From Bacillus subtilis (GTDB lineage: Bacteria; Pseudomonadota; Alphaproteobacteria; Rhizobiales; Rhizobiaceae): a stretch of 64,000 nucleotides of DNA. Under the pieces are notes generated by a model. The model was given only the letters and a program-made list of their open reading frames with translations, made no database searches and had not been told where the DNA came from. Of this stretch, positions 35,897 to 46,564 are shown one piece after another (within the stretch, counting starts at the first letter, position 1; each line of letters starts with the position of its first letter). The translations under genes were made by a program, and so were the position numbers. The DNA lies in contig JAHREI010000001.1 of assembly GCA_021733665.1 (NCBI GenBank), forward strand, positions 124,001-188,000, written 5' to 3'.

Positions 35897-35927
35897 GAAA
35901 CCCTCACGCACAAGTCGAGAGGGTTTC
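35897..35927 (-). terminator. Terminator after hslU
   Basis: Stem GAAACCCTC / GAGGGTTTC (35897-35905, 35919-35927); on the minus strand it is followed by TTATTTTC. It ends the hslV-UPF0314-hslU operon. Confidence 0.75.
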
Positions 35928-35990
35928 AAAACTTAACTGCATCTGATGTGTGAATGTCACACAATACTGATATGCGCGTTTATAGCCTGA

Positions 35991-37298
35991 TTACAGAATA
36001 AAGCGCGACAGGTCGATATTCTTGGCCAGATCACCGATGCTGTTGCGGACATAGTCTGCATCAACGGTAAAGACGGAGCCGCTTTTATCCGGCGCGTTGA
36101 ATGAAATATCATCCAGCACTTTTTCCATCACTGTCTGCAGACGACGTGCACCGATATTCTCAATGGTGGAATTGAGATCAACGGCAATATCCGCAAGCGC
36201 ATCAATTGCATCATCGGTGATTTCCAGCGTCACTTCTTCTGTGGCCATCAGTGCCACATATTGTTTCAGCAGGCTCACTTCAGTTTCGGTCAGGATCGAG
36301 CGGAAATCTTCACGTGTCAGAGCATTCAGCTCAACACGGATCGGCAGACGACCCTGCAATTCCGGCAAGAGATCCGATGGCTTGGCCACATGGAACGCAC
36401 CGGAGGCGATAAACAGGATATGGTCGGTTTTGACCGGTCCGTATTTGGTCGCAACGGTTGTGCCTTCGACGAGCGGCAGCAAATCGCGCTGTACGCCTTC
36501 GCGGGAAACCCCTGCCCCTGTACCGCCTTCACGTGATGCGATCTTGTCGATCTCATCAAGGAAAACGATGCCGTCATTCTGGGTTGCTTCCAGCGCTTCC
36601 TGTGTTACCTGATCCTGATCCAGCAGTTTGTCGGATTCATCATTGATCAGCAGTGCATAGGATTCTTTGACGCTCGTTTTGCGTGGCTTTGTACGGCCAC
36701 CCATTGCTTTGCCAAGCATATCGCTCAGATTGATCATACCGATATTGGCACCCGGCATGCCCGGAATTTCAAAACCCGGAATACCCGAACTGGTATCGGC
36801 AACTTCAATTTCGATCTCTTTGTCGTCGAGTTCGCCTTCGCGCAGCTTTTTGCGGAAACTGTCACGGGTTGCAGGGCTGGCTGTTTTTCCGACCAGTGCA
36901 TCCAGAACGCGTTCTTCCGCATTGATGTGAGCTTTGGCTTTGACCGCTTCGCGTTTTTTCTCGCGAACAAGACCAATGGCAATTTCCACCAGATCACGGA
37001 TGATCTGTTCCACATCGCGGCCGACATAGCCGACTTCGGTGAATTTAGTTGCTTCAACCTTGATAAAAGGTGCGCCGGCCAGTTTGGCAAGACGGCGTGA
37101 AATCTCCGTTTTACCGACGCCGGTAGGTCCGATCATCAGAATATTCTTCGGCATGACTTCTTCGCGCATCTGGCCTTGCAGCTGCTGACGACGCCAGCGG
37201 TTGCGCAAAGCAATAGCTACAGCGCGTTTGGCAGCATTCTGACCGATAATGAAGCGATCAAGCTCAGAGACGATTTCACGGGGAGAAAATGTGGTCAT
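35991..37298 (-). CDS. hslU: HslU ATPase subunit of HslUV protease
   Basis: The AAA+ unfoldase that feeds substrates to HslV. 435 residues, starting [20 protein letters not shown], Walker A GPTGVGKT (57-64), a long I-domain with charged residues, Walker [13 protein letters not shown] and a C-terminal sensor-2 region ending NIDLSRFIL, whose tail inserts into HslV. The ATG at 37298 is chosen over one eight codons earlier. It is 5 bases downstream of the UPF0314 gene in the operon. Confidence 0.96.
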   Translation of the reverse strand: MTTFSPREIVSELDRFIIGQNAAKRAVAIALRNRWRRQQLQGQMREEVMPKNILMIGPTGVGKTEISRRLAKLAGAPFIKVEATKFTEVGYVGRDVEQIIRDLVEIAIGLVREKKREAVKAKAHINAEERVLDALVGKTASPATRDSFRKKLREGELDDKEIEIEVADTSSGIPGFEIPGMPGANIGMINLSDMLGKAMGGRTKPRKTSVKESYALLINDESDKLLDQDQVTQEALEATQNDGIVFLDEIDKIASREGGTGAGVSREGVQRDLLPLVEGTTVATKYGPVKTDHILFIASGAFHVAKPSDLLPELQGRLPIRVELNALTREDFRSILTETEVSLLKQYVALMATEEVTLEITDDAIDALADIAVDLNSTIENIGARRLQTVMEKVLDDISFNAPDKSGSVFTVDADYVRNSIGDLAKNIDLSRFIL

Positions 37299-37303
37299 AT
37301 TTA

Positions 37304-37903
37304 TCAGGATCCGCTTTGCCACTGCCGGATAAAGTCGAACGGATGCAGCAGCATGATAACATTAAGAATGAGGTTGTCTCGAATAACGATAAGGGCAAGA
37401 ATTTCGAAAAATACTGCCGTGGCGACTATTACCCATATAGGAAGTCGGGCTGCCAGAAAAAAGCCCACCACCATGGAGAGCGTATCGAATACGGAATTGA
37501 GGATACTGTCGCCGAAATAATCTACGGAAGATGTATTGGCACGGTAGCGATCAATAATGAAATTCGAATTCTCCACCAGCTCCCAGCCGATTTCTAATCC
37601 AAGCGCCAAAAGCAACCGCACATGCAGCGGTGCTTTTGGTGCAATCAGCCAGAACAATCCGTAAAACAGAAACCCGTGAATGATGTGGGACAGCGTATAC
37701 CAGTCAAAGAATTGCTGGGAATTTTCGTTGCTGTTCACTTCATTCACGAAGAGACGGATTGTTCCGCATTCGCAGACCGGCACACGTCCCATCATATAAA
37801 GGATAACCGCCTGTATGGCTGTTGTTATCCCGATGATGAGCAGGATTTTACCCCATGGCCACGATGAGCCGGTTGCTTGAGATGAAACGGGTGATGCGTT
37901 CAC
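37304..37903 (-). CDS. UPF0314/DUF2585 family membrane protein
   Basis: A 199-residue integral membrane protein with about five hydrophobic segments and a polar loop with CxC ([12 protein letters not shown]). The family box [30 protein letters not shown] and [10 protein letters not shown] identifies UPF0314, known from rhizobia and Brucella. The function is not known. It lies between hslV and hslU in what looks like one operon. Confidence 0.85.
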   Translation of the reverse strand: MNASPVSSQATGSSWPWGKILLIIGITTAIQAVILYMMGRVPVCECGTIRLFVNEVNSNENSQQFFDWYTLSHIIHGFLFYGLFWLIAPKAPLHVRLLLALGLEIGWELVENSNFIIDRYRANTSSVDYFGDSILNSVFDTLSMVVGFFLAARLPIWVIVATAVFFEILALIVIRDNLILNVIMLLHPFDFIRQWQSGS

Positions 37904-37960
37904 AATATACCTTTAGCGAAAAACAGAATTAAATTTAGTTTTCGCATAATTGGCAGCTTC

Positions 37961-38518
37961 TTACGCGCAATCAAGGCTCTCTACGGTGAAATTGCTGTTT
38001 GTATAGACACAAATTTCAGCGGCAATAGTCATTGCTTTGCGGGCAATGGTCTCCGCATCCATATCTGTGTCAATCAATGCACGTGCTGCCGACAGGGCAT
38101 AATTACCGCCGGAGCCGATGGCCATAACACCGTTTTCCGGTTCCAGAACGTCACCAAGACCGGTAATCGCCAGGGTGATATTTTTGTCAGCAACGAGCAT
38201 CATCGCTTCCAGCTTGCGCAAATAACGGTCTGTACGCCAGTCTTTGGCCAGTTCTACGGATGCACGCATCAGCTGATCCGGATATTGCTCGAGTTTGGCT
38301 TCCAGTCGCTCAAGCAGGGTGAAAGCATCGGCTGTTGCACCGGCAAAACCGGTAATGACACTGCCGCCTTTGCCGATACGGCGCACTTTGCGGGCATTGC
38401 CCTTCATAATGGTCTGACCGAGGGACACCTGTCCGTCACCGGCGATCACCACTTTATTGCCCTTGCGCACGGTAACAATGGTGGTGCCGTAAATTGTATT
38501 CGGATTATGTTCAATCAT
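37961..38518 (-). CDS. hslV: HslV protease subunit
   Basis: The Thr-protease ring subunit of HslUV. 185 residues with a short propeptide; the active Thr12 in [11 protein letters not shown] becomes the N-terminus after processing, as in E. coli MTTIVSVR. Core: [25 protein letters not shown] and the [13 protein letters not shown] region. It is first in the leftward operon and diverges from hisB across 166 bases. Confidence 0.96.
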   Translation of the reverse strand: MIEHNPNTIYGTTIVTVRKGNKVVIAGDGQVSLGQTIMKGNARKVRRIGKGGSVITGFAGATADAFTLLERLEAKLEQYPDQLMRASVELAKDWRTDRYLRKLEAMMLVADKNITLAITGLGDVLEPENGVMAIGSGGNYALSAARALIDTDMDAETIARKAMTIAAEICVYTNSNFTVESLDCA

Positions 38519-38684
38519 TCGCGCAACTCCGCTGATTGGTATTCATGAAATCGATCTGCTGTATTTATGTTCTCATACGTAAATTACAACGGACAATAAT
38601 ACACCCTGTATGATCAAAGCATTTGGCAAAACTCAAGCACTGTTCTAGAACAAGGCCGGAGAAGAACAAGATCGGGTTATCAAT

Positions 38685-39287
38685 ATGAGCAATCAGCGTA
38701 CAGCAAAAGTCAGCCGCAGCACCAAAGAAACCAGCATTGAAGCTGAAGTATTTCTGGATGGTACGGGTCGTTTCGATATTTCGACCGGCGTTGGCTTTTT
38801 CGATCATATGCTGGAGCAATTATCGCGACATTCGCTGATTGATATGAAAATCACCACCAAGGGCGACACGCATATTGATGACCATCATACGGTTGAAGAT
38901 ACCGGTATTGCGATCGGTAAAGCCATTGCGGAAGCTCTGGGTGAGCGTCGCGGTATCGTGCGCTATGCCTCGATTGATCTCGCTATGGACGAAACACTGA
39001 CCTCTGCGGCGCTTGATGTGTCAGGTCGTCCGTTTCTAGTGTGGAATGTGGCTTTCAATGCACCGAAAATCGGCACATTCGATACAGAACTGGTGCGCGA
39101 ATTCTTTCAGGCGCTGGCGCAGAATGCAGGCATTACCCTGCATGTGAATATGCGCTATGGTATCAATAACCATCATATTGCCGAGACTTGTTTCAAGGCT
39201 GTGGCGCGCGCATTGCGTATGGCGATTGAAACCGATCCGCGGCAGAAAGATGCCATTCCTTCGACAAAAGGTACGCTGAAAGGCTGA
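38685..39287 (+). CDS. hisB: Imidazoleglycerol-phosphate dehydratase
   Basis: Histidine synthesis, dehydration of IGP. The 200-residue single-function enzyme has two His-rich manganese motifs: [26 protein letters not shown] and later [12 protein letters not shown]. No phosphatase domain is fused, the usual case outside enterics. It heads the hisB-DUF2628-hisH-hisA-hisF run. Confidence 0.96.
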   Translation: MSNQRTAKVSRSTKETSIEAEVFLDGTGRFDISTGVGFFDHMLEQLSRHSLIDMKITTKGDTHIDDHHTVEDTGIAIGKAIAEALGERRGIVRYASIDLAMDETLTSAALDVSGRPFLVWNVAFNAPKIGTFDTELVREFFQALAQNAGITLHVNMRYGINNHHIAETCFKAVARALRMAIETDPRQKDAIPSTKGTLKG

Positions 39288-39289
39288 TT

Positions 39290-39808
39290 ATGGCCAGCTA
39301 TATCGTTCTGGAACCAACGGATGCAGTGAAACTGAAGCCGGTTAAAGCTGTCAGCGGTGACCATACGATTTTCGTGCGCGATGAGTTTACGGTCTTTGCT
39401 CTGATCCTGCCGTTTCTCTGGCTGCTTACGCATCGGCTGTGGTGGCATGCGCTGATGGTTGCGCTGATCAGCTGGGGCGCATTCAGCGTATTAGGCTCAT
39501 ATCTTTCCTCGGCATTTGTCGTTTCCGGCCTATCACTTTTGCTGTCGCTGTTTGTTGCGCTGGAAGGGCGTAACTGGTATCTCACGGCTCTCAGACGCAA
39601 AGGTTATGAGGAGGTGGCACTGATCAGTGCCAATGACTTGAGCGATGCGGAAATTCTTTATTTTTATGGTGCGTCAAAACCTGCTGAAAAAGCGGAGCCT
39701 CCGGCTGATACTCCCGCCAAAGCAGTGTTGAAAAGCACAACCGGCAATAGTGTACCTGATACGGAAAACACTATGATCGGTCTGGTTGAATATCACGGAA
39801 GGTCGTGA
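39290..39808 (+). CDS. DUF2628 domain membrane protein in the his operon
   Basis: 172 residues with three to four hydrophobic segments (ALILPFLWLLTHRLWWHALMV; SGLSLLLSLFVAL), the DUF2628 pattern DEFTVFALILPFLWLL. It lies two bases after hisB and one base before hisH, so it is cotranscribed and probably translationally coupled; its function is not known. The same position between hisB and hisH is usual in Hyphomicrobiales. Confidence 0.85.
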   Translation: MASYIVLEPTDAVKLKPVKAVSGDHTIFVRDEFTVFALILPFLWLLTHRLWWHALMVALISWGAFSVLGSYLSSAFVVSGLSLLLSLFVALEGRNWYLTALRRKGYEEVALISANDLSDAEILYFYGASKPAEKAEPPADTPAKAVLKSTTGNSVPDTENTMIGLVEYHGRS

Positions 39809-39809
39809 C

Positions 39810-40460
39810 ATGCGTGTTGCCATTATTGATTATGGTTCCGGAAATCTCAAATCGGTAGCCAAGGCTTTTGAACGTGCGGTATCGGATATGGGCAGTCCCA
39901 TTCATGTGGATGTGACCAGTGATGCCAAAGCCGTGCTGGCCGCAGATCATATTGTGCTGCCGGGTGTTGGTGCCTATGCCGATTGCCGCCGCGGACTGGA
40001 TGCCGTTGCCGGTATGGTTGATGCGCTGGATGAGGCTGTGCAGCATAAAGCGCGGCCGTTTCTCGGTGTTTGCGTTGGGATGCAGTTGCTGTCAACACGC
40101 GGTTTGGAAAAAAGCACAACCAATGGTCTGAACTGGATTGAAGGCGATGTGCGTGAGATGAAACCGTCTGATCCCGCTTTGAAAATCCCGCAAATCGGCT
40201 GGAATACGATTGAGCTCAAGCATGATCATCCGGTTTTCAATGATATTGCGACCGGTGAGCATGGTTTGCACGCCTATTTCGTGCATTCCTATATGTTTGA
40301 TGTGAAAAACAGCGCTGATGTGCTGGCAACCACCAGCTATGGCGGAAGCGTAACGGCGGCAATTGCACGCGATAATATCGTCGGCACGCAGTTCCATCCG
40401 GAAAAAAGCCAGCGCCTCGGCCTTAAACTCATTACTAATTTCCTGAAGTGGAAGCCATGA
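39810..40460 (+). CDS. hisH: Imidazole glycerol phosphate synthase subunit HisH
   Basis: The class-I glutamine amidotransferase half. 216 residues with the nucleophile in GVCVGMQLL and the triad His/Glu in TQFHPEKSQ. It feeds ammonia to HisF. The start is the ATG at 39810, GGAAGG upstream. Its stop overlaps hisA by 4 bases. Confidence 0.95.
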   Translation: MRVAIIDYGSGNLKSVAKAFERAVSDMGSPIHVDVTSDAKAVLAADHIVLPGVGAYADCRRGLDAVAGMVDALDEAVQHKARPFLGVCVGMQLLSTRGLEKSTTNGLNWIEGDVREMKPSDPALKIPQIGWNTIELKHDHPVFNDIATGEHGLHAYFVHSYMFDVKNSADVLATTSYGGSVTAAIARDNIVGTQFHPEKSQRLGLKLITNFLKWKP

Positions 40461-41200
40461 TACTTTTTCCGGCAATTGACCTGAAAGACGGTGAATGCGT
40501 TCGCCTGAAACTGGGTGATATGAACCAGTCCACGGTTTATAACACTGATCCTGCAGCTCAGGCGAAAGCCTTTGAAGATCAGGGATTTGAGTGGCTCCAT
40601 GTGGTTGATCTGAACGGCGCTTTTGCCGGTTCCAGTGTCAATGGTGCAGCGGTTGAGGCTATTCTTAAGGCAACCAAAAATCCGGTTCAGCTCGGCGGTG
40701 GCATCCGCACGCTGGAGCATATTGAGGCATGGCTTTCCAAGGGGCTTTCCCGTGTTATTCTTGGCACTGTTGCCGTGCGTGATCCGCAGCTGGTAATTGA
40801 AGCCTGTAAAGAATTTCCAGGCAAAGTCGCTGTTGGTATTGATGCCAAAGGCGGCAAGGTTGCGGTTGAGGGGTGGGCAGAGGCCTCAGAACTCGGCGTG
40901 ATTGAACTGGCGCAGAAATTTGAAGGGGCAGGGGTCGCAGCGATTATCTATACGGATATTGATCGCGACGGCATTCTGGCAGGCATCAACTGGCCTTCAA
41001 CTCTGGGTTTGGCTGAAGCTGTGTCTATTCCGGTAATTGCTTCTGGCGGCCTTGCTTCGATGGATGATATTCATCGGATGACGCAACCTGACGCCCGCAA
41101 GCTTGAAGGTGCGATTTCCGGTCGTGCGCTTTATGACGGCCGTATTGATCCGGCTGAAGCGCTGGCACTGTTACATGCTGCGAAGGAGGCCGCGCAATGA
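40457..41200 (+). CDS. hisA: ProFAR isomerase HisA
   Basis: A TIM-barrel isomerase of 247 residues. The catalytic Asp pair is visible: [14 protein letters not shown] near the start and [13 protein letters not shown] in the second half. Phosphate-binding [11 protein letters not shown] and SGGLASMDD are present. ATG at 40457, overlapping the hisH stop and itself overlapping hisF by 4 bases. Confidence 0.96.
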   Translation: MILFPAIDLKDGECVRLKLGDMNQSTVYNTDPAAQAKAFEDQGFEWLHVVDLNGAFAGSSVNGAAVEAILKATKNPVQLGGGIRTLEHIEAWLSKGLSRVILGTVAVRDPQLVIEACKEFPGKVAVGIDAKGGKVAVEGWAEASELGVIELAQKFEGAGVAAIIYTDIDRDGILAGINWPSTLGLAEAVSIPVIASGGLASMDDIHRMTQPDARKLEGAISGRALYDGRIDPAEALALLHAAKEAAQ

Positions 41201-41985
41201 CTTTAAAAGCACGGGTTATTCCTTGTCTGGACGTTAAAGACGGCAGAGTGGTGAAAGGCGTCAACTTTGTGGATCTGATTGATGCCGGAGATCCGGTGGA
41301 AGCTGCAAAAGCCTATGATGCAGCGGGTGCTGATGAATTATGCTTTCTCGATATCACTGCATCTTCCGACAATCGTGAGACGATTTTTGATGTGATTGCG
41401 CGTACCGCTGAGCAATGTTTCATGCCGCTGACAGTCGGTGGCGGTGTACGTGCCGTTGCTGATATCCGCAAACTCTTGCTGGCCGGTGCCGATAAGGTTT
41501 CAATTAATACTGCTGCGGTACAAAATCCTGATCTGATTGCAGAAGCAGCCGATAAATTCGGCAATCAGTGCATCGTAGTCGCCGTGGATGCCAAGAAAGT
41601 ATCGGCGCCAAACGAGGCGGATCGCTGGGAGATTTTCACCCATGGCGGCCGCAATGCAACCGGTCTGGATGCGATTGAATTTGCCCGTACAATGGTTGAT
41701 CGCGGGGCAGGGGAAATCCTGCTGACCTCGATGGATCGGGACGGCACTAAAGTTGGTTATGATCTGGCACTGACCCGCGCTGTGGCAGATGCTGTGAGTG
41801 TTCCGGTGATTGCCTCCGGTGGTGTCGGCTCGCTTGATGATCTGGTGGCCGGCGTTAAAGAAGGCCATGCCAGTGCGGTATTGGCAGCGTCTATTTTCCA
41901 CTTCGGCACTTACACAATTGAAGAAGCCAAACGCTATATGGCAAGCCACGGTATTGCTATGCGTCTGGATGATGTTCAAAATTAA
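41197..41985 (+). CDS. hisF: Imidazole glycerol phosphate synthase subunit HisF
   Basis: The synthase TIM-barrel, 262 residues, with catalytic Asp in [18 protein letters not shown] and [15 protein letters not shown], phosphate sites [10 protein letters not shown] and [10 protein letters not shown]. It forms a complex with HisH. It is the last gene of the tight his run; hairpins separate it from hisE. Confidence 0.96.
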   Translation: MTLKARVIPCLDVKDGRVVKGVNFVDLIDAGDPVEAAKAYDAAGADELCFLDITASSDNRETIFDVIARTAEQCFMPLTVGGGVRAVADIRKLLLAGADKVSINTAAVQNPDLIAEAADKFGNQCIVVAVDAKKVSAPNEADRWEIFTHGGRNATGLDAIEFARTMVDRGAGEILLTSMDRDGTKVGYDLALTRAVADAVSVPVIASGGVGSLDDLVAGVKEGHASAVLAASIFHFGTYTIEEAKRYMASHGIAMRLDDVQN

Positions 41986-41991
41986 ATATTC

Positions 41992-42018
41992 AGAGGTTTT
42001 TCAAACAGAAAAACCTCT
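41992..42018 (+). terminator. Terminator-like hairpin between hisF and hisE
   Basis: Perfect 10-bp stem AGAGGTTTTT / AAAAACCTCT (41992-42001, 42009-42018) then GTTTCTTT. A second stem GCAATGAGGG / CCCTCATTTGC at 42048-42079 has one bulged A. It may terminate or attenuate before hisE. Confidence 0.6.
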
Positions 42019-42154
42019 GTTTCTTTGGTAAAATTAAGTTGTTTCATGCAATGAGGGGTGCTTTTCATCCCTCATTTGCTTTAAAGACCATTGGCATTGC
42101 TGTGCGGGATTCTTATCGCGCATTCCATAAATTGCACTGAAACGGGAGTGCAGC

Positions 42155-42478
42155 ATGACAAATTTCACCCTTGCTGAGCTTGAGCAGATTGTTGCAAAAC
42201 GCGCAGCGGCCACAGACGGCTCATCTTATACGGCCTCATTGATTGCCAAAGGTCAGCATAAGGCCGCCCAGAAATTGGGCGAAGAAGCGGTTGAAACTGT
42301 TATTGCAGCGATGATGCAGGATGAAAAAGCTGTTATCTCGGAGAGTGCCGATCTGCTCTATCATTTGATGGTGGTGTGGAAGATTGCAGGGGTCTCGCTG
42401 GAATCCGTGATGCAGGAGCTGGACAATCGCACGTCTCAGACCGGTCTGCAGGAAAAAGCTGCGCGAAAACCGGAATAA
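42155..42478 (+). CDS. hisE: Phosphoribosyl-ATP pyrophosphatase
   Basis: The 107-residue MazG-like helical enzyme of the second step of histidine synthesis, with [11 protein letters not shown] and [11 protein letters not shown] metal-binding boxes (Glu and Asp). It is separated from hisF by 169 bases with two hairpins, so it may have its own promoter, and precedes coaA by 42 bases. Confidence 0.94.
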   Translation: MTNFTLAELEQIVAKRAAATDGSSYTASLIAKGQHKAAQKLGEEAVETVIAAMMQDEKAVISESADLLYHLMVVWKIAGVSLESVMQELDNRTSQTGLQEKAARKPE

Positions 42479-42520
42479 CCGGAAGCCTTCATTCGCAATC
42501 CAGTTTATTCAGAGATCGAA

Positions 42521-43486
42521 ATGCACTCCATGGATCTTTTTAAAAAGACGCATTATTCGCCTTATCAGGTTTTTACCGCTGCAGAATGGGCAGAGTTTCG
42601 TGCCGATACGCCGCTGACCCTGACATTGGATGAAGTGAAGCGTCTGCGCTCACTCAACGATCCGGTGGATCTGGATGAAGTGCGCCGGATTTATCTGTCG
42701 CTGTCGCGTTTGCTGTCCACCCATGTTGAGGCGCTGCAATCGCTTTATAAGCAGCGCAAACAGTTTCTGATGAAAGATGATACGGTCAAAACACCGTTTA
42801 TCATCGGAATTGCCGGTTCTGTTGCCGTCGGAAAATCGACCACAGCGCGTATTCTGAAGGAATTGCTGCGCCGCTGGCCGTCCAGCCCTAAAGTCGAACT
42901 GGTGACCACTGACGGCTTTCTCTATCCCAATGAAGTGCTGCGTGCTGAAGGCCGGATGGAGCGCAAAGGCTTTCCGGATAGTTATGATGCCGGCGCTATT
43001 TTGAATTTCCTGTCTTCGATGAAGGCAGGGATGAGCCATGTTGAGGCACCGGTCTATTCGCACCTGACCTATGACGTGGTTGCCGGTGAGCACGTGAAAA
43101 TTGACCGGCCGGATATTCTGATTTTCGAAGGCATTAATGTTTTGCAGGTGCGTGATCTGCCTGCGGATGGCAAAGCCGTGCCGTTTGTATCGGATTTCTT
43201 TGACTTCTCGATCTATATCGATGCTGATCCGGTACTAATCCACAAATGGTACATCAACCGCTTCATGAAACTGCGTGAAACGGCATTCCGTGACCCGCAG
43301 AGCTTCTTCCATCGCTATTCGCAATTGTCAGAAGAAGCAGCATTGTCGATTGCCGAAGGGCTATGGACGAATATCAATCTCAAAAACCTGTTTGAGAATA
43401 TTCTGCCGACACGACCACGCGCGGATCTGATCCTGCGTAAAGGTGAAAATCATATGATTGAAGAAGTCGCTCTGCGCAAAATCTGA
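42521..43486 (+). CDS. coaA: Pantothenate kinase (type I)
   Basis: First step of CoA synthesis. 321 residues of the P-loop PanK fold: [17 protein letters not shown] (Walker A), [19 protein letters not shown] and a C-terminal [22 protein letters not shown]. The ATG at 42521 or 42530 could be used; neither changes the fold. With coaE at 28191 two CoA genes lie in the window. A terminator follows. Confidence 0.95.
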   Translation: MHSMDLFKKTHYSPYQVFTAAEWAEFRADTPLTLTLDEVKRLRSLNDPVDLDEVRRIYLSLSRLLSTHVEALQSLYKQRKQFLMKDDTVKTPFIIGIAGSVAVGKSTTARILKELLRRWPSSPKVELVTTDGFLYPNEVLRAEGRMERKGFPDSYDAGAILNFLSSMKAGMSHVEAPVYSHLTYDVVAGEHVKIDRPDILIFEGINVLQVRDLPADGKAVPFVSDFFDFSIYIDADPVLIHKWYINRFMKLRETAFRDPQSFFHRYSQLSEEAALSIAEGLWTNINLKNLFENILPTRPRADLILRKGENHMIEEVALRKI

Positions 43487-43499
43487 GTTTTTTCTATGT

Positions 43500-43536
43500 A
43501 AAAAGCCCCGCTGTTGCTGACAGGCGGGGCTTTTTT
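43500..43536. terminator. Bidirectional terminator between coaA and the LysM gene
   Basis: Stem AAAAAGCCCCGC / GCGGGGCTTTTT (43500-43511, 43524-43535) with a 12-base loop; it serves converging genes. Confidence 0.93.
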
Positions 43537-43549
43537 ATTGAAACTATTA

Positions 43550-43999
43550 TTATGCCAGTGGCGGAATACGCAGAACCTGACCCGGATAGATTTTGTCCGG
43601 TGAGGTCAGCATTGGTTTATTGGCTTCAAAAATCTGCGGATTTTTATCACCATGACCTTTGCCATACTGGGCTTCAGCGATTTTCCAGAGATTGTCACCC
43701 TTTTTCACTGTGTAGAAAACCGGTGCGGCACCTTCTGCTGAGCCATCAACTTTCAGCTCTGAGGCTTCAACTTTGGATACGCCGAGGGAGTTGCCGACAG
43801 CAATAATTGCTTTTTCGAAAGCAGACTGATCTTTGACATTCCCTGTCAGAACAGCTTTATCGCCCTGCACAGTAACCTGCACATCACCGGTACCGAGATT
43901 GTGAGAATCCAGCTCTTTTTTCAGATCTTCAGCTTTAGGTTCATCGTCACCAAAACCAAGTTTGGTACCAACCGATTTTACGAAATCAAATATACCCAT
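43550..43999 (-). CDS. BON-LysM domain protein (Kbp/YgaU-like)
   Basis: 149 residues without a signal peptide: an amphipathic N-terminus (MGIFDFVKSVGTKLGFG), a BON domain (about 30-85, VQVTVQGDKAVLTGNVKDQ) and a C-terminal LysM (VFYTVKKGDNLWKIAEAQYGKG to the end). This matches E. coli Kbp, a cytoplasmic potassium-binding protein; potassium binding here is inferred. Transcribed alone. Confidence 0.85.
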   Translation of the reverse strand: MGIFDFVKSVGTKLGFGDDEPKAEDLKKELDSHNLGTGDVQVTVQGDKAVLTGNVKDQSAFEKAIIAVGNSLGVSKVEASELKVDGSAEGAAPVFYTVKKGDNLWKIAEAQYGKGHGDKNPQIFEANKPMLTSPDKIYPGQVLRIPPLA

Positions 44000-44100
44000 T
44001 CTGTCTCTCCTTTTGGTATCAGTTACGATCCGGTAAAGACTATAGGCAGATATATGAATTAGGAAAGACAGTTGTTTAAAATAAACGTCTTTCTTTGCCG

Positions 44101-44541
44101 TTAGTCAGACCTGACCCGCTGGCGCATTTTCTTGACATCTGAACGTCCGGATTTTGCCTTCAGACGCCGTTCGACAGACCCTTTGGTCGGCTTGGTCTTT
44201 TTACGGGGCGGCGGTGGTGGTTTGGCAGCCTCGGCAATCAGGGCAATCATGCGGGCACGGGCATCTTCACGGTTTTTCTCCTGACTGCGGAAGCGGCTGG
44301 CTTCAATCACAATCTCACCGTCTTTATTGCCACGCTGCCCTGCAAGGCTCATGAGGCGCGAATAAACATCTTCCGAAAGTCCTGCCTGCAGAGCTGCAAA
44401 ACGCAGCTGTACGGCCGTAGAAACCTTATTCACGTTCTGTCCGCCGGGACCTGACGAGCGAATAAAGCTCTCTTCCAGCAGATTTTCGTGAATACTGATC
44501 CGGTTGGTAATGCGGATAAGATGTTTGTTTTGTTCCGTCAT
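44101..44541 (-). CDS. arfB: Alternative ribosome-rescue factor ArfB
   Basis: A 146-residue class-I release-factor-like peptidyl-tRNA hydrolase: the catalytic GGQ in RSSGPGGQNVNKVSTAVQLRF and a C-terminal basic tail (KKTKPTKGSVERRLKAKSGRSDVKKMRQ) that sits in the empty mRNA channel. It rescues stalled ribosomes lacking a stop codon. Confidence 0.92.
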   Translation of the reverse strand: MTEQNKHLIRITNRISIHENLLEESFIRSSGPGGQNVNKVSTAVQLRFAALQAGLSEDVYSRLMSLAGQRGNKDGEIVIEASRFRSQEKNREDARARMIALIAEAAKPPPPPRKKTKPTKGSVERRLKAKSGRSDVKKMRQRVRSD

Positions 44542-44591
44542 GAACGGATTTATAACGGATTATCCTGAAACTGCGAAGAGAAGTGCAGCAA

Positions 44592-44620
44592 TAAAAAAAC
44601 GGTGCCTGAAAGGCACCGTT
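44592..44620 (-). terminator. Terminator after pckA
   Basis: Stem AACGGTGCCT / AGGCACCGTT (44598-44607, 44611-44620); on the minus strand it runs into a T-run (complement of 44592-44599). Confidence 0.9.
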
Positions 44621-44644
44621 ATTAAGTTCAGAACTGCAGATTAT

Positions 44645-46255
44645 TTATTCAGCAGCAATGGCCTGAGCCGGTGCAGCAGAACGCACATCAGCATCGACAT
44701 GGTCTTCAAACTTGGCAAAGTTAGTGATGAACATATTGGCCAGTTTTTTAGCCTGTGCATCGTAAGCAGCTTTGTCTGCCCATGTGGAACGTGGGTCAAG
44801 AATGCTTGAATCGACACCTGGAACAGCAACCGGAACTTCAAAGCCGAAGTTAGGATCTGTACGGAATTCTGCATCATTGAGCGAACCATCGAGCGCTGCA
44901 GAGAGCAGGGCGCGGGTTGCCTTGATCGGCATACGGTTGCCTGTGCCGTAAGCACCACCGGTCCAGCCGGTGTTTACCAGCCAGCAGTCAACTTTGTGCT
45001 CAGCAATCAGCTTACGCAGCAGATCGCCGTATTCCGAAGGATGACGCGGCATGAAAGGCGCACCAAAGCAGGTGGAGAAGGTTGCTTCCGGCTCGGTTAC
45101 ACCTTTTTCTGTACCGGCAACTTTAGCGGTATAACCGGACAGGAAGTGATACATAGCCTGAGCAGGGGTCAGCTTGGCAATCGGAGGCATCACACCAAAC
45201 GCATCCGCGGTGAGCATGATGACGTTTTTCGGCTGACCGGCAGTACCGGTTTTGGATGCATTGGAGATGAAATCCAGCGGATAGGCTGCGCGGGTATTTT
45301 CTGTGCGCGAACCATCGTTGAAATCCGGTTGACGGTTTTCATCGAGAACAACATTTTCCAGCACAGTGCCGAAACGCTGTGTTGTGGAATAGATTTCCGG
45401 TTCAGCTTCTGCCGAGAGACGGATAGTCTTGGCGTAGCAGCCGCCTTCAAAGTTGAAGATACCGTTTTCGCTCCAGCCGTGCTCATCATCACCGATCAGT
45501 GTACGGGTCGGATCAGCGGAGAGGGTGGTTTTACCGGTACCGGACAGACCGAAGAAAATCGCGGTGTCACCGTTTGGTGCTTCATTGGCCGAGCAATGCA
45601 TTGGCATAATGCCTTTTGCAGGCAGAATGTAGTTCAGAGCGGTAAAGACCGACTTCTTCATCTCACCGGCATAGGAAGTACCGCCGATCAGCACAACTTT
45701 ATTCACCAGATCGCAGGCGATCACGGTTTCTGTACGGCAGCCGTATTTTTCAGGGTCTGCACGGAAGGATGGCAGATCAATAATAGTCATTTCCGGCATA
45801 AAGCTCTGCAGGGCAGCAATTTCAGGACGGATCAGCAGATTGCGGATGAACAGCGAGTGCCAGGCAAACTCGGTAACAACGCGAACTTTAATATTGTGCT
45901 CAGCGTCTGCGCCGCCGATCAGGTCCTGAACGAACAGTTCTTTGCCTTTAGCGTGCTCGATGAAATCGGCATGCAGCTTGGCAAAGTTTTCAGGGCTCAT
46001 TGGTTTGTTGTTATCCCACCAGATCTGATTTTCGGTGGTTGCATCGCGCACAACGAATTTGTCTTTAGGGCTGCGGCCTGTGTGCTGACCGGTAACGGCC
46101 ATCAATGCGCCCTGAGCAGTCACGGTCGATTCATTGCGGCGGATTGACTCTTCATAAAGCTGGGCGGGCCCAAAATTATAATAGACCGCGGCGAGGTCTT
46201 TTAGCCCCGTCGTTGCAATGGAAGCAGCTGGGTTGCGATTGCCAGTCTCGATCAT
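44645..46255 (-). CDS. pckA: Phosphoenolpyruvate carboxykinase (ATP)
   Basis: Gluconeogenic conversion of oxaloacetate to PEP. 536 residues, with the kinase-1a P-loop [14 protein letters not shown], the substrate-binding region near [11 protein letters not shown] and the metal-site [11 protein letters not shown]. The ATG at 46255 follows a GAG about 8 bases upstream; a GTG three codons earlier is possible. It is divergent from chvI, the classical pckA-chvIG arrangement of rhizobia. Confidence 0.96.
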   Translation of the reverse strand: MIETGNRNPAASIATTGLKDLAAVYYNFGPAQLYEESIRRNESTVTAQGALMAVTGQHTGRSPKDKFVVRDATTENQIWWDNNKPMSPENFAKLHADFIEHAKGKELFVQDLIGGADAEHNIKVRVVTEFAWHSLFIRNLLIRPEIAALQSFMPEMTIIDLPSFRADPEKYGCRTETVIACDLVNKVVLIGGTSYAGEMKKSVFTALNYILPAKGIMPMHCSANEAPNGDTAIFFGLSGTGKTTLSADPTRTLIGDDEHGWSENGIFNFEGGCYAKTIRLSAEAEPEIYSTTQRFGTVLENVVLDENRQPDFNDGSRTENTRAAYPLDFISNASKTGTAGQPKNVIMLTADAFGVMPPIAKLTPAQAMYHFLSGYTAKVAGTEKGVTEPEATFSTCFGAPFMPRHPSEYGDLLRKLIAEHKVDCWLVNTGWTGGAYGTGNRMPIKATRALLSAALDGSLNDAEFRTDPNFGFEVPVAVPGVDSSILDPRSTWADKAAYDAQAKKLANMFITNFAKFEDHVDADVRSAAPAQAIAAE

Positions 46256-46564
46256 AATTTTCACTCGCAGTTTTAGTGGTTGGTCAACAGCGCATCTTCT
46301 CTCCGCGCTAAGGCAAAGTCACAACCAGATTAGCGAGACAATTTCAAATCTTTAATCGTTTAAAATTTTTTAAATTTTTTTTAAATCGTTTTTATATGAT
46401 TTATTTTCCGGCTATCCACATAGCGTGAGACAAAAAACGCGACAAAAATGACCAGTAAATTAAATGAGAAAGTGCCATTGCCTTACTTTGTACTTAATTT
46501 GTGCTGCTTAAAAGACGTGCTATATATGTTGAATAGTCGAATTTGATTGAGGAGAAACGACCTG
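46256..46564. promoter_or_regulatory. Divergent pckA/chvI regulatory region
   Basis: 309 bases of very AT-rich DNA. Visible: one TTAA-N7-TTAA (46370-46384), a candidate CtrA box but in a T-run where chance matches are easy; CTATCCACA (46412-46420), a one-mismatch DnaA box. The promoters for pckA and chvI must lie here. Confidence 0.4.

Noticed and set aside
44996-46147. 383-codon plus-strand open frame
   Set aside because: It lies wholly antisense to pckA, has no recognisable domain and is the shadow of a codon-biased gene.
46370-46384. TTAA-N7-TTAA CtrA box before chvI
   Set aside because: It is made of a T-run in very AT-rich DNA, so a chance match is likely; kept only as a note in the regulatory region.
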